Source: Nocardioides sp. S-1144 (GTDB lineage Bacteria > Actinomycetota > Actinomycetes > Propionibacteriales > Nocardioidaceae). From it: a DNA stretch of 64,000 bases. The position numbers and the translations under genes are program-made. The notes beneath the pieces were generated by a model, which was not told where the DNA came from, ran no database searches, and worked only from the letters and a program-made list of their open reading frames with translations. Positions within the stretch are counted from its first letter, which is position 1, and each line of letters opens with the position of its first letter. Positions 1 to 10,582 of this stretch are shown here, piece after piece. The stretch is taken from contig NZ_CP040695.2 in the NCBI RefSeq assembly GCF_005954645.2, positions 496,001-560,000 of the forward strand, given 5' to 3'.

Positions 1-579
1 GTGCTGACCTGGTGGGCCTACACGCTGGCCTCGGCGCCGACGTTCTGGGTGGGCCTGCTGCTCCTGTACGTCTTCTCGGTGTCGCTGGGGTGGACGCCGG
101 TGTGCTGCGCCGCGCCGATCGGCACGCTGCCGGGGGAGGCCGGCCTGCTCGAGCGGCTGCACCACCTGGTGCTGCCCGCGCTGACGCTCAGCGTCGTCGG
201 GGTCTCCCCGGTGCTGCTGCACACGCGCCAGGCGGCGATCGAGGCGATGGACAGCGACTACGTGACCTTCGCCCGGGCCCAGGGCGAGCGCCTGCCCGGG
301 CTGGTGCTGCACCGGGTGGCCCGCAACGCCGCCGCCCCGGCCCTGGTGCTCCAGCTCGCCTCGATCGGCGAGCTGTTCGGCGGGTCGCTGCTGGCCGAGC
401 AGGTCTTCACCTACCCGGGCCTCGGCGAGGCGACGACCCAGGCCGCGCTCCGGCAGGACGTCCCGCTGCTGATGGGCATCGCCCTGGCCACCGCGCTGAT
501 CGTCTTCGCCGGCAACGCCGCGGGCGTGCTCGCCCACCGGTGGGTCGACCCGCGCACCCGGACCGCGGTGGCGGCGTGA
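1..579 (+). CDS. ABC transporter permease, DppB/NikB type (5' end cut by window)
   Basis: Inner-membrane permease of a binding-protein-dependent importer for peptides, nickel or similar solutes. The visible 192 residues are the C-terminal part; full-length family members are about 310-340 residues, so roughly 130 are missing upstream of the window and the first GTG is not a real start. Hydrophobic segments lie near residues 10-30, 55-75 and 155-175. The EAA-type cytoplasmic loop is visible (RQAAIEAMDSDYVTFARAQG, residues 77-96). It overlaps the next gene by 4 bp (GTGA), so it is the first visible member of a four-gene importer operon. The substrate-binding protein is not in view and the substrate cannot be told. 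Confidence 0.9.
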   Translation: MLTWWAYTLASAPTFWVGLLLLYVFSVSLGWTPVCCAAPIGTLPGEAGLLERLHHLVLPALTLSVVGVSPVLLHTRQAAIEAMDSDYVTFARAQGERLPGLVLHRVARNAAAPALVLQLASIGELFGGSLLAEQVFTYPGLGEATTQAALRQDVPLLMGIALATALIVFAGNAAGVLAHRWVDPRTRTAVAA

Positions 580-1481
580 GCGCGACCGACCGGACGGCGG
601 CCGGCCCCGCCGGGCCCGGAGACCCCGTCGGCACCGACCGGTCCGACCCGCCGGGCTGGTCCTGGCGCGAACGCCGTCCGCGCACGCTGGCGGCCCTGGT
701 CGTGGCGGTGGCGGTGGTCGTCGCGATCGTCGTCGCCGGCACCCTCGCCGCCGGTCCCGCCTCGGTCACCGACCTCCCCGAGCGCCACCTCGCCCCGTCG
801 CGCGAGCACCTGCTCGGCACCGACCGCTACGGCCGCGACCTCCTGCTGCGGGTGCTGGTCGGGCTGCGCCTGAGCCTGCTCGTCGGCGCCCTCGCCGCCC
901 TCATCTCGGGCGCCGTCGCACTGGCGCTCGCGCTGGTCGCGGCGGTCGGGGGGCCGTGGGCCGAGGCGGTGGTGGCCTGGCTGGTCGACCTCTTCCTCGC
1001 CCTGCCCCACCTGGTGCTGCTGATCCTGGTGGCCTTCGCGCTCGGCGGCGGCACCGGGGCCGTCGTCGTCGCCGTGGGCATCACCCACTGGCCGCGGTTG
1101 ACGCTCGTGCTGCTGGCGACGGCGCGCCGGACGGTGCGCTCCGACTACGTCGCGCTCTCCCGCGGCCTCGGCCACGGCCGGGTCCACGTCGCCCGCCACC
1201 ACCTCGCCGGGCAGCTCGTGCCGCACCTGTCGGTCGGCGTCGTGTTGATGTTCCCGCACGCGATCCTCCACGAGGCGGCGCTGTCGTTCCTCGGGCTCGG
1301 CATCGACCCGGGGCAGCCGGCGATCGGCGTCCTGCTCGACGAGTCGATGCGCTCGCTGTCGGCCGGGTACTGGTGGCTGGCCGTGCTGCCGGGCGTCGCG
1401 CTGCTGCTCGTCGTCAAGCTCGTCGACCGGATCGGCGACGACACCCGCCTGCTGCTCGACCCGAGGAGCCACCACCTGTGA
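576..1481 (+). CDS. ABC transporter permease, DppC/NikC type
   Basis: Second permease of the peptide/nickel-type importer, 301 residues, close to the usual family length. The GTG start at 576 overlaps the previous stop. A hydrophilic, Pro/Gly-rich N-terminus of about 35 residues precedes the first membrane helix. The family motif HLLGTDRYGRDLL follows at about residues 70-83, and further helices run through the rest. The EAA loop includes SDYVALSRGLGHGRVHVARHH. A 4-bp overlap with the downstream ATPase gene indicates translational coupling. It would pair with the upstream DppB/NikB-like protein to form the membrane channel. The substrate is unknown. Confidence 0.92.
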   Translation: MSATDRTAAGPAGPGDPVGTDRSDPPGWSWRERRPRTLAALVVAVAVVVAIVVAGTLAAGPASVTDLPERHLAPSREHLLGTDRYGRDLLLRVLVGLRLSLLVGALAALISGAVALALALVAAVGGPWAEAVVAWLVDLFLALPHLVLLILVAFALGGGTGAVVVAVGITHWPRLTLVLLATARRTVRSDYVALSRGLGHGRVHVARHHLAGQLVPHLSVGVVLMFPHAILHEAALSFLGLGIDPGQPAIGVLLDESMRSLSAGYWWLAVLPGVALLLVVKLVDRIGDDTRLLLDPRSHHL

Positions 1482-2311
1482 GCGCCGGACCCCTCCTGTC
1501 GGTGCGCGACCTGCGCATCGCCTTCGCCCAGCACGACCGCGGGCTGCGCCGGCGCACCGTCGTGGCCGTCGACGGCATGGACGTCGACGTCGCGGCCGGC
1601 GAGCTGGTCGCCCTCGTCGGGGCCAGCGGCGCGGGCAAGAGCCTGCTGGCCCACGCCGTCCTCGGCCTGCTGCCCGGCAACGCCCGGGAGGGCGGCGTCG
1701 TGCGGTGGCGCGGCACGCCGGTCGACGCCGCCGCCCGCCGTCGTCTCGCCGGCACCGAGATCGCCCTGCTGCCGCAGTCGCTGACCCACCTCGACCCGAC
1801 CGCGACGGTCGGCGCCCAGGTGCGCCGCTCGGCGCGGCTGGCCGGGGTGGCCGAGCCGCGCGCGGCCGCCCGCCGGGCGCTGGGCGAGCGCGGGCTCGAC
1901 CCGGACGTGCTCGACCGGCACCCCCACGAGCTCTCCGGCGGGATGGGACGCCGGGTGCTCGCGGCGATGGCTTTGCTGGGCTCGCCGGCCCTGGTCGTGG
2001 CCGACGAGCCGACGCCCGGCCTGGCCGCGGACGGCGTCCGCGCCGAGCTCGACCGGCTCCGCGCCGTCGCCGACGAGGGACGCGGGGTGCTCCTCATCAC
2101 CCACGAGCTGACCGGCGCCCTCCTCGTGGCCGACCGGGTGGTGGTGGCCCGCGCGGGCCGGACGCTCGAGCGGGCGCCGGTCACGGCGTTCAGCGGCACC
2201 GGCGAGGAGCTCGCGCACCCCTACAGCCGCGCCCTGTGGCGGGCCCTGCCCGCCAACGGGTTCCACCTCCCGGCCGACGGGGGCGCCGGCCTCGAGGACC
2301 GGCCGTGCTGA
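1478..2311 (+). CDS. ABC transporter ATP-binding protein, DppD/NikD type
   Basis: ATPase subunit of the peptide/nickel importer, 277 residues, started at the GTG that overlaps the upstream stop. Walker A is GASGAGKS (residues 48-55), the signature loop is LSGGM at about 152, Walker B reads ALVVADEP, and the H-loop is LITHE. The signature continues GRR rather than the common QQQR, a small deviation. The C-terminal HPYSRAL segment is typical of the OppD/DppD family. It works with the partner ATPase encoded immediately downstream; such importers usually use two different nucleotide-binding subunits. Substrate is not identifiable. Confidence 0.9.
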   Translation: MSAGPLLSVRDLRIAFAQHDRGLRRRTVVAVDGMDVDVAAGELVALVGASGAGKSLLAHAVLGLLPGNAREGGVVRWRGTPVDAAARRRLAGTEIALLPQSLTHLDPTATVGAQVRRSARLAGVAEPRAAARRALGERGLDPDVLDRHPHELSGGMGRRVLAAMALLGSPALVVADEPTPGLAADGVRAELDRLRAVADEGRGVLLITHELTGALLVADRVVVARAGRTLERAPVTAFSGTGEELAHPYSRALWRALPANGFHLPADGGAGLEDRPC

Positions 2312-2919
2312 GCGCCCGCGACGTCTGGTTCCGCTACCACCGTCGCGGGCCCTGGGTGCTGTCCGGTGCCGGGATCGAGGTGGCGCCCGGCGAGGTCGTG
2401 GGGCTCCGGGGGCCCAGCGGCTGCGGGAAGACCACGCTCGGCGCGGTGCTCGGCGGCCTCGTGCGACCCGGCCGCGGGTCCGTCGAGGTCGCGGGTGTCC
2501 CGGTCGCCGCCGGGCGGGGCGCCCGCCCGGTCCAGGTGGTGCTCCAGCACCCGGAGCGCGCGATGAACCCGCGGTGGCGCGTCCGCGACGTGCTCGCCGA
2601 GGCCGGGCCGGCCCCGGCCCCCGAGGACGCCGGCCTCGTCGACCCCGGCTGGCTGGACCGGTTCCCGCACGAGATCAGCGGCGGCGAGCTGCAGCGGGTC
2701 AACCTGGCCCGGGCCCTGCGCACGCGCCCGGCGTTCCTGGTCGCCGACGAGATCTCCAGCAGCCTCGACGCCCTCACCCAGGCGCTGCTGTGGCGACGGG
2801 TCCTCGACGAGGTCGCGGAGCGCGCCACGGGGGTGGTCGTGGTCTCGCACGACCAGCCGCTGCTCGACCGGGTCGCCGACCGGGTCGTCGAGCTGGACCG
2901 GGCGGCCCCGGCCGGCTGA
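2305..2919 (+). CDS. ABC transporter ATP-binding protein, DppF/NikE type (short)
   Basis: Second ATPase of the importer, 204 residues from GTG 2305, overlapping the previous gene by 7 bp; CTG 2308 would be an alternative. Walker A is GPSGCGKT (about 36-43), the signature is ISGGELQR, Walker B is FLVADEI and the H-loop is VVSHD. It is shorter than typical OppF/DppF proteins (about 260-330 residues) because it lacks the C-terminal oligopeptide-transporter extension. It ends the operon; the next gene is on the opposite strand only 6 bp away, so the two transcripts converge. Confidence 0.88.
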   Translation: MLSARDVWFRYHRRGPWVLSGAGIEVAPGEVVGLRGPSGCGKTTLGAVLGGLVRPGRGSVEVAGVPVAAGRGARPVQVVLQHPERAMNPRWRVRDVLAEAGPAPAPEDAGLVDPGWLDRFPHEISGGELQRVNLARALRTRPAFLVADEISSSLDALTQALLWRRVLDEVAERATGVVVVSHDQPLLDRVADRVVELDRAAPAG

Positions 2920-2925
2920 ACGCCC

Positions 2926-3648
2926 TCAGGTGCGGACGGTCAGCGTGATCCAGTCGTGGTCGGACCCCGTGGTCGAGCGGGGGATGACGGCGAGGTCGCC
3001 CACCGCCTCGAAGACGGGGGCGTGGCAGACGCCGTCGAGCCGGTGCGGCACGTAGCGGACGCCGCAGTCGGGGAGGCTGCGGTGCGGGGCGAAGGCCCAG
3101 GCGTCCCCGACGCCGCGGACCCGGCCGCACGGGACGGCGTAGTTGAAGTCGCCGCCGCCCAGCACCGGCCAGCCCGCCGCGGCGTGGTGCTCGAGCAGGG
3201 CCGTCTCGGCCCGCACGTGGGCGCGGTACTCCCGGGTCCCGCGCCACACCGGGCGCACGCCGCCGTCGGGCCGCTGCACCCAGGCGTTGCGGTGGGTGGA
3301 GTAGGCCAGGGCCCGCTGCCCCCCGGGCAGGACGACGCGGGCCCACGCCCCCCACCGGTCGTGGGCCATCAGCGAGCGCGGCACGGCCGCGGACATCGGG
3401 GCGACGTCGGAGGCCACGACCTCGACGTCCTCGCGCACCAGCAGGGCGACCTCCCGGCTGCCGTGGGTGCCCTCGTCGCGGCCGAGGTAGCGGTAGCCGT
3501 CGACGCGGCGCACGACGTCCGGCCAGCGCCCCGCCACCTCGCACAGGGCCACGAGGTGCGGCGACCCCTCGACGAGCCGGACGACGTCGCGAGCCGGCTG
3601 GCGGTTGCGCACCGAGAGGTTGGCGACGCGGACGTCGTACGCCGTCAT
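2926..3648 (-). CDS. Endonuclease/exonuclease/phosphatase family protein
   Basis: A 240-residue predicted metal-dependent phosphodiesterase or nuclease of the EEP fold. Visible family marks are the acidic LCEV near residue 36, GGGDFNYA at about residues 166-173 and the C-terminal GSDHDWI, the usual catalytic Asp/His end motif. There is no signal peptide, so it is probably cytoplasmic. It converges with the ABC importer operon. The actual substrate (DNA, phosphoinositide-like or other phosphodiester) cannot be deduced. The ATG start at 3648 has no strong ribosome-binding site, so the exact start is less sure. Confidence 0.8.
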   Translation of the reverse strand: MTAYDVRVANLSVRNRQPARDVVRLVEGSPHLVALCEVAGRWPDVVRRVDGYRYLGRDEGTHGSREVALLVREDVEVVASDVAPMSAAVPRSLMAHDRWGAWARVVLPGGQRALAYSTHRNAWVQRPDGGVRPVWRGTREYRAHVRAETALLEHHAAAGWPVLGGGDFNYAVPCGRVRGVGDAWAFAPHRSLPDCGVRYVPHRLDGVCHAPVFEAVGDLAVIPRSTTGSDHDWITLTVRT

Positions 3649-3803
3649 GGTCGGACCGGGAGCGCGGGCACGCCGCCATCATCGCGCCGAGGTGCCCCGG
3701 GCTCCTCACCCCGGCGACGCCGGACGCGCGCGGCCCGGCCGTCGTCGCGTGTGTACCTTGCTGGGGCACGGCCGCGCCGGCGGCCGACCAGGGAGGTGGA
3801 GAC

Positions 3804-4517
3804 GTGCGTCGTCACGAGCCGCAGTCACGGGAACCCGTCCGCGCGCCCGCCTCCCGGGCCGGCCTGGCCCTCCTGGCCGGGATCGTGCTGCTCGTCTCGC
3901 TGGGCTGGCTCGCCGCCCCCGCCGCCTGGGCGCACGTCACCCTCGAGTCCTCGACGCCCGCCGAGGGGCAGCAGCTCGAGGAGGTCCCCCCGAGCGTCAC
4001 GCTGAAGTTCTCCGGCGACCTCGACTTCGACGCCGGGGCCGAGGTCACCGTCATGGGGCCCGACGGCGCGTCGCTCCAGGTCGGCACCACGATCGTGTCG
4101 GCCGACACCCTGATCCAGCGGCTCAACGACCAGCGCGACGCCGTCGGGCTCTACACCGTCGAGTACGCCGCGACCTCGGTCGACGGCCACGAGGTCGCGG
4201 GGCGTCTCGGGTTCTACGTCGGGGCCGCCGGGGGCGAGCAGCCGACCGAGGGAGCCGCCGAGGGCGGCTCCGCCACCCAGGCGCCCGGCCTCGTGGAGCG
4301 CTCCGACGACTCCTCCGACGACGGCTCCGGGGTCCCGGCGCTCGCGTGGGTGGCTCTGGCGGCGGTCGCGCTGCTCGCGGTCGGCGGCGTCCTGTGGGCC
4401 CGCACGCACCGCCGGCCCGCCGCGGCCGCGCCCGCACCGCCGGTGCCGCCCCGCGCCCGCCCGGTGGGGAAGTCGGCCGCCGCCCGGCCGCAGCCCCGCC
4501 AGCGCAGGCGCCGCTGA
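3804..4517 (+). CDS. CopC-domain copper-binding protein, membrane anchored
   Basis: Extracytoplasmic copper protein of 237 residues. A GGGAGGTGGAG ribosome-binding site precedes GTG 3804. Residues 1-43 form a signal peptide ending AWA, which after cleavage would expose His44 as the new N-terminus. CopC proteins use this residue with a later Asp-X-His to bind Cu(II), and here the matching VDGHEVAG lies near residue 131. The CopC beta-sandwich is followed by an acidic Ser/Asp linker, a single membrane helix (about 172-195) and a basic proline-rich tail. No CopD is adjacent. The function is copper handling at the cell surface, by family. Confidence 0.85.
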   Translation: MRRHEPQSREPVRAPASRAGLALLAGIVLLVSLGWLAAPAAWAHVTLESSTPAEGQQLEEVPPSVTLKFSGDLDFDAGAEVTVMGPDGASLQVGTTIVSADTLIQRLNDQRDAVGLYTVEYAATSVDGHEVAGRLGFYVGAAGGEQPTEGAAEGGSATQAPGLVERSDDSSDDGSGVPALAWVALAAVALLAVGGVLWARTHRRPAAAAPAPPVPPRARPVGKSAAARPQPRQRRRR

Positions 4518-4720
4518 CGGTCCGGCGTCAGGTCTGCGGTCCCGGCTCGCCCGGGCCGCACCGCCGGTGACCCGCCGGGTGACCCGTCGGATGACCGCCG
4601 GACGACCGGGGGCGAGGGGGGTGATCCCGGTTGCCGGGAGGGTGAGCCGCGTCACACCGGCCCCCTCCACGCTGGGTCCACCGAGCACGGACACAGCAGC
4701 ACCGACCAGGAACCGAGGCG

Positions 4721-4972
4721 ATGGGCATGAGCACGAGCAGCCAGTCATCCGAGACCGGCAGGGACAGCGAGGTGGTCGACTGGGCCGACCTCGGCAAGAG
4801 CATGTGGGACTTCCTGACCGGGCGTCAGGCGGCCATCCACTACCGCCTGGAGGACATGACCGTGGAGGTCCCGCGCGACACCGGCCCCCGGGCGCCCCGG
4901 GCGATCTGGAAGCTCGACGGCACCCTCACGATCACGACCGACGACCGGGCGGCCGCCGAGAGCGCCCGGTAG
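4721..4972 (+). CDS. Small hypothetical protein upstream of FHA-like gene
   Basis: An 83-residue protein that I do not recognise. It is soluble, with no signal or membrane segment. The first 18 residues are Ser/Thr/Glu rich, followed by DWADLGKSMWDFLTGRQAAI and a beta-rich half containing WKLDGTLTITTD. Either ATG 4721 or ATG 4727 could be the start, and both follow a GAGG-like site. It ends 9 bp before the FHA-like gene and probably shares its transcript, so the two may act together. The 203 bp upstream (4518-4720) contain GTGACCCG-like repeats and no gene. Confidence 0.6.
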   Translation: MGMSTSSQSSETGRDSEVVDWADLGKSMWDFLTGRQAAIHYRLEDMTVEVPRDTGPRAPRAIWKLDGTLTITTDDRAAAESAR

Positions 4973-4981
4973 GGCACCGCC

Positions 4982-5851
4982 GTGCCCACCAGCGTCGCCG
5001 CCGACCTCAGCTTCGAGCTCGACCGGCCGGGGCAGCCACCGGTGCGCGGTCGCCTCACGGGGAGCGCGAACCGGCTCACGCTCGACGTCGACGAGCCCGG
5101 CGCGTTCGCCGGGTCCGGTGACGCGGGCGTCGTCCGGGCCGCCGGGGCGGCGCTCGCCGCGCGGGGCCTGACCGTGCGGGTCGTCTCGGGCGACCTGCAC
5201 CTGATCACCCTCGGGGCGGTCCGCGTGCCGTGGTGGCAGCGTCGCGTCACCCGCTCGCGCCACATCCGGCTCGGGAGCGTGCGCGGCGCCTGGACGGCCG
5301 CGCGCTCGCGCGCCGGCGGCGCGGAGTCGGTGCTGCCGGACGCGGCCATGCTCCCGCCGACCACCCTGTGGCCGATCGTCCCGACGTTCGTGCGACCGGT
5401 GCGGCGGAGCCCGACGACCACCCACGACCCCGCCCGCGGCGGCAGTCCGCGGCTGGTCCTGGAGAAGGAGCGGCTCTGGGCCGGTGAGCGCCAGCCCGTG
5501 TACTGGCTCGAGGGCGACCGGACGACCATCGGCAGCGGCCCGGACTGCGACGTCCGGCTGCCGGGGCTGCTCGACCTGCACGCCGTGGTCCGCCACGACG
5601 ACGACGACGAGTTCGTCGTCCTGAGTCGCGGGGGGCTCACCCGGGTGCACGGTGCGGCGGTCACGGGTCGTCAGGTGCTCCGCACCGGCGCGCGGCTGGA
5701 GGTCGGCGAGCACGTGCTCGCGTTCTACCGCGAGGAGCACGCCGACCACGGTCGCCCGCACGGCGGACGCATCGGCGGCGAGCTCGGGCGTCAGCTGCCC
5801 CAGGAGCCGCGCCCCAGCCACCGCGGCCCCGAGGACCCTCCGGACCTCTGA
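4982..5851 (+). CDS. FHA-like domain protein
   Basis: A 289-residue cytoplasmic protein starting at GTG 4982. The C-terminal half, about residues 165-255, looks like a forkhead-associated domain: a TIGSGPDCDVRLPG strand-loop, then LHAVVRHD and a later GxxVTGRQVLRTGARLEVGE segment. FHA domains bind phosphothreonine peptides in Ser/Thr kinase signalling. The canonical GR..S..H residues are partly substituted (GS instead of GR; LHA instead of SRxH), so phospho-binding is uncertain. The N-terminal 150 residues are not recognised. It converges with the minus-strand sugar oxidoreductase, 16 bp apart. Confidence 0.68.
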   Translation: MPTSVAADLSFELDRPGQPPVRGRLTGSANRLTLDVDEPGAFAGSGDAGVVRAAGAALAARGLTVRVVSGDLHLITLGAVRVPWWQRRVTRSRHIRLGSVRGAWTAARSRAGGAESVLPDAAMLPPTTLWPIVPTFVRPVRRSPTTTHDPARGGSPRLVLEKERLWAGERQPVYWLEGDRTTIGSGPDCDVRLPGLLDLHAVVRHDDDDEFVVLSRGGLTRVHGAAVTGRQVLRTGARLEVGEHVLAFYREEHADHGRPHGGRIGGELGRQLPQEPRPSHRGPEDPPDL

Positions 5852-5867
5852 GCGGCCCGCCGGCGCC

Positions 5868-6937
5868 TCACGCGCTCGAGGCGACCAGCGGTGCCGCCGG
5901 CTGCCCGGCGACACCAAGTCGGCGGCGCGCCTCGTCGAGGGTCGCCAGCACCGAGACCGTCTCGTCGTGGGGGTGCAGCGGCGACTCGACCCGTCCCTCG
6001 GCCACGTAGTGCGCGAAGGCGATGGCCTGGAAGGCGTAGCCGTCGGTCGGACCGTCGGAGGGCCCGGGGGGTCGCGGGTGGGTCCAGGTCGCGGTGCGGG
6101 AGGAGTCCCACGAGCCGACCGTCACCGACAGGCTCGACGGGGCGAAGAACGGCGCCGCGACCCGGAGGTGACCGGCCGAGCCCGCGACCTCGGCGGTCGT
6201 CGGCAGCGAGGAGACCAGCGACGTCGACACCAGCGCGGTGGCGTCACCCGCGCTGAGCAGCAGGTGGGCCGAGGCGTCGACGCCGGACGGCGCCAGGGTG
6301 CCGGTGGCCGCGACCGTCGTGAGGCGACCCAGGACCATCGAGGCCAGGCTGACCGGGTAGATGCCCACGTCGAGCAGGGCCCCGCCGCCGAGCTCGGGGC
6401 TCCACAGCCGGTGGCCGGCGTCGTAGGGCACCGCGGAGCCGAGGTCGGCGCGCACCAGGTGGGGCTCGCCGATCAGCCCGTCGGCGAGCACCTGGCGCAG
6501 CACGTCGGTCTGGGGCAGGTAGCGCGTCCACATCGCCTCCATGGCCAGCACGCCCGCGGCCGCGGCGGCCCCGGTGACGGCGGCGGCGTCGGCCGCCGTC
6601 ATCGCCATCGGCTTCTCGACCAGCACGTGCTTGCCGGCCGCGATGGCCTGGAGGGCGTGCTCGCGGTGCAGCGGGTGGGGTGTCGCGACGTAGACCGCGT
6701 CGACGTCGGGATCCTCGAGCAGCGACCGGACGTCGCGGTGGCACCGCTCGACGCCGTGCTCGCGGGCCGTCGCCTGCGTCCGGGCGGCGTCCCGTGCGGC
6801 CCAGGCGACGACGCGGTGGTGGGAGTGCGCGTGCAGCGACGCCACGAACCGGGCGCCGATGCCGGTGCCGACCACGCCCCAGCGCACGGGCGGGACGGCG
6901 TACGGGTCGAGGCGGCGGGGGGCGGGCAGGAGGAGGC

Positions 6938-6941
<4 letters not shown>
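5868..6941 (-). CDS. Gfo/Idh/MocA family oxidoreductase
   Basis: NAD(P)-dependent sugar or polyol oxidoreductase, 357 residues. The N-terminal Rossmann fold shows WGVVGTGIGARF (about 20-31) and the family EKPMAM motif. The C-terminal half is the alpha/beta substrate domain with GGGALLDVGIYPVSLA, including the conserved Gly-Xaa-Tyr-Pro element. The GTG start at 6941 overlaps the stop of the upstream ATPase gene by 4 bp, which ties it to the cellobiose operon. It may oxidise or epimerise a sugar taken up by that system. The substrate is inferred only from context. Confidence 0.85.
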
Positions 6942-8020
<1,079 letters not shown>

Positions 8021-8036
8021 GTGCTTGAGCTCCCTT

Positions 8037-8056
8037 CGCCGGCGGGGCCGCCGGCG
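8037..8056 (-). other. Stem-loop just upstream of the MsiK-type gene
   Basis: A perfect inverted repeat with 8-bp arms CGCCGGCG and a 4-base spacer sits between the repressor gene and the ATPase gene, immediately 5' of the ATPase ribosome-binding site. It has no U-tract. It could stabilise the downstream message, attenuate read-through from the repressor gene or weaken translation. No experimental role is implied; GC-rich DNA forms such hairpins by chance fairly often. Confidence 0.4.
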
Positions 8057-8088
8057 ACGCGTGGTGGTGGAGGTGAGGGTGGGGTGGG

Positions 8089-9132
8089 TCAGGCGCTGGC
8101 GCGCCGGACCAGGGACGGCGGGAAGACGATGCGCATCGCGCGCGGACGGCTGCCGTCGTCGAGCTGCTCGAGCAGCAGGCGGGCCGCCTGGTCGGCCATG
8201 TCGCCGACCGGGGCGTGCACGGTCGTGAGTGGCGGTGACGTCCGCTCGGCGACGCCGAGGTCGTCGTAGCCGACGACGGCGACGTCGTCGGGGACGCGGC
8301 GCCCCGCCCGGGCCAGGGCCCGCAGGGCGCCCAGGGCCATCAGGTCGGAGGCCACCGCGAGCCCGTCGAGGTCGGGGTGCTCGCGGAGCAGCTGCTCGGC
8401 GGCCGCCTCGCCCCCGGCCTCGGTGAAGTCGCCGTGGACCACGGCGTCGTCGGACAGCCGCGCCTGGTTCATCGCCATCCGCCAGCCGAGGAGCCGGTCG
8501 ACACCGGCGGTCATGTCGGGCGGCCCGGCGATGGTGCCGATCCGGCGGCACCCCCGCTGGACCAGGGCCTCGGTCGCGGCGTTGCCGCCGGCGATGTTGT
8601 CGGTGTCGACGTAGGCGACCTTGTCGGCGCTGGTCCAGGGCCGGCCGACGAAGACGCACGGCAGGCCCATCGCGGCGAGGTGGTCGCTGAGGTGGTCCTC
8701 GCGGTGGTGGGAGACCACGATCGCGCCGTCGATGTGCCGGTTGCGCAGGTAGCGCAGCATCCGCTGCTCCTCCTTGCCGGGCCCGGTGAGCAGCAGCACC
8801 AGCTGGAGGTCGCGGGCGCCGAGGACCCGGCTGACGCCGCGCAGCGTGCGGGCGAAGAAGGGGTCGGAGAAGACCCGGTCGTCCGGCTCCGGCACGACCA
8901 GCGCCACCGAGTCGGTGCGCCGCGTCACCAGGCTGCGGGCCGCCGGGTTCGGGGCGTAGCCGAGCGCCAGGACGGCGGCCTCGACGGCGTCGCGGGACTT
9001 CTGGCTCACCTTGTCGCCGCCGTTGATCGCCCGGGACGCCGTCGCCCGGGAGACCCCGGCGACCCGGGCCACCTCGTCGAGGGTGGGCAGGGACTCCGAC
9101 CGCACGCTGTCGTCGTCCATCACGCGGGTCAC
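8089..9132 (-). CDS. cebR: LacI-family repressor of the cellobiose operon, CebR/CelR type
   Basis: A 347-residue transcriptional repressor. The N-terminal helix-turn-helix reads PTLDEVARVAGVSRATASRA (about 16-35), followed by the hinge region ending in GYAPNPAARSLV and a periplasmic-binding-protein-like effector domain. GTG 9132 lies 1 bp after the beta-glucosidase stop and is preceded by GAGGGG. Streptomyces CebR and Thermobifida CelR bind TGGGAGCGCTCCCA and release it with cellobiose. Two such sites lie upstream of the binding-protein gene at the head of this operon, so self-containing feedback control is likely. The effector is inferred, not shown. Confidence 0.88.
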   Translation of the reverse strand: MTRVMDDDSVRSESLPTLDEVARVAGVSRATASRAINGGDKVSQKSRDAVEAAVLALGYAPNPAARSLVTRRTDSVALVVPEPDDRVFSDPFFARTLRGVSRVLGARDLQLVLLLTGPGKEEQRMLRYLRNRHIDGAIVVSHHREDHLSDHLAAMGLPCVFVGRPWTSADKVAYVDTDNIAGGNAATEALVQRGCRRIGTIAGPPDMTAGVDRLLGWRMAMNQARLSDDAVVHGDFTEAGGEAAAEQLLREHPDLDGLAVASDLMALGALRALARAGRRVPDDVAVVGYDDLGVAERTSPPLTTVHAPVGDMADQAARLLLEQLDDGSRPRAMRIVFPPSLVRRASA

Positions 9133-9133
9133 G

Positions 9134-10582
9134 CTAGTGCCCCTCGATGCGACCGGACGCCGCGACGCGGGCGTACCAGTGGGCGCTGCTCTTGGGGGTG
9201 CGCACCTGGGTGTCGTAGTCGACGTGGACGATGCCGAAGCGCTGGCCGTAGCCGTAGGACCACTCGAAGTTGTCGAGCAGCGACCAGGCGAAGTAGCCGC
9301 GCACGTCGACGCCGGCCTCGATCGCGGCGTGCAGGGCGCGCAGGTGCGCCTCGACGTAGGCGCGGCGCTCGTGGTCCTCGACCCGGCCGTCGACGACCTC
9401 GTCGGGGTAGGCGGCGCCGTTCTCGGTGATCCAGATCGGCGGCAGGTCGTAGTCGGCGTCGAGCCGCACGAGCAGCCGGGTGAACCCCTCGGGCTGCACC
9501 TCCCAGCCGATGCCGGTGCGCGGCAGGCCGCGACCGGGCTCGGTGATGTCCTCCCCGCCGGGGAACGGCGTCCCGCTGAGCAGGTCGGGGTGCCGCACGC
9601 CGCCGTCGTCGGGGGCCGGGTGCGGGTGGCCGGAGTAGGCGGCGCCGTTGTAGTAGTTGACGCCCAGGACGTCGAGCTTGCTGCTGACGGCGGCCAGGTC
9701 GCCGTCGTGCACGACGTCGGACCAGGGGCGGCCGGCGAACTGCATCGCCGCGGTGTCGGCCAGCACGTCCTCGGGGTAGGCGCCGCGCAGCAGCGGGTCG
9801 AGGAAGACCCGGTTGAACAGGCCGTCGACGCGGCGGGCGGCGTCGTGGTCGACCGGGTCGGTGGGGTCGTGCGGGTCGGCGACGGTGAGGTTGAGGGTGA
9901 TCCCGAGGTCGGCGGTCGCCCCGTCGGCGCGCAGGGCCTGGACCGCGAGCCCGTGGGCCAGCATCAGGTGGTGCGCGGCGACCAGCCCGGCCGCGCCCTC
10001 CCGGCGTCCGGGGGCGTGCCGGCCCGAGGTGTGGCCCAGGAACGCCGAGCACCACGGCTCGTTCATCGTGGTGATCGTCGGCACCCGGTCACCCAGCGCG
10101 TCGTGCACGGTGCGGGCGTAGTCGACGAACCGGTGCGCGGTGTCGCGGTTGGTCCAGCCGCCGGCGTCCTCGAGCGTCTGCGGCAGGTCCCAGTGGTAGA
10201 GCGTCAGCCACGGCGTGATGCCGGCGCCGAGCAGCTCGTCGACCAGGCGGCGGTAGAAGTCGAGGCCCGCCTGGTTGACCGCGCCGCCGTCGGGGCGCAC
10301 CCGCGGCCAGGCCACCGAGAACCGGTAGGACCCGAGGCCGAGGTCACGCACGAGCGCGACGTCCTCGGGGTAGCGGTGGTAGTGGTCGCACGCGACGTCG
10401 CCGGTGTCGCCACCGATCACGGCGCCCGGCAGGCGGGAGTAGGTGTCCCAGATGGAGGGCGTGCGGCCGTCCTCGGCCGCGGCTCCCTCGATCTGGTACG
10501 CCGCGGTCGCGGCGCCCCACCCGAACCCGGGCGGGAACTCGACCGGGCGGAGGTGGGCGGGGGGTGTGTCGAGCTCGGTCAT
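9134..10582 (-). CDS. bglC: GH1 beta-glucosidase
   Basis: Cytoplasmic glycoside hydrolase family 1 enzyme of 482 residues, the usual length, that splits cellobiose or other beta-glucosides to glucose. The GH1 N-terminal signature ([14 protein letters not shown]) is at about 19-32. The acid/base Glu lies in TTMNEPW and the nucleophile Glu in WITENGAA. The late ENFEW-type element is present as [14 protein letters not shown]. There is no signal peptide, so the disaccharide must be imported first. ATG 10582 overlaps the stop of the permease gene by 4 bp. Position and partners match bglC of the Streptomyces cebEFG-bglC operon. Confidence 0.92.
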   Translation of the reverse strand: MTELDTPPAHLRPVEFPPGFGWGAATAAYQIEGAAAEDGRTPSIWDTYSRLPGAVIGGDTGDVACDHYHRYPEDVALVRDLGLGSYRFSVAWPRVRPDGGAVNQAGLDFYRRLVDELLGAGITPWLTLYHWDLPQTLEDAGGWTNRDTAHRFVDYARTVHDALGDRVPTITTMNEPWCSAFLGHTSGRHAPGRREGAAGLVAAHHLMLAHGLAVQALRADGATADLGITLNLTVADPHDPTDPVDHDAARRVDGLFNRVFLDPLLRGAYPEDVLADTAAMQFAGRPWSDVVHDGDLAAVSSKLDVLGVNYYNGAAYSGHPHPAPDDGGVRHPDLLSGTPFPGGEDITEPGRGLPRTGIGWEVQPEGFTRLLVRLDADYDLPPIWITENGAAYPDEVVDGRVEDHERRAYVEAHLRALHAAIEAGVDVRGYFAWSLLDNFEWSYGYGQRFGIVHVDYDTQVRTPKSSAHWYARVAASGRIEGH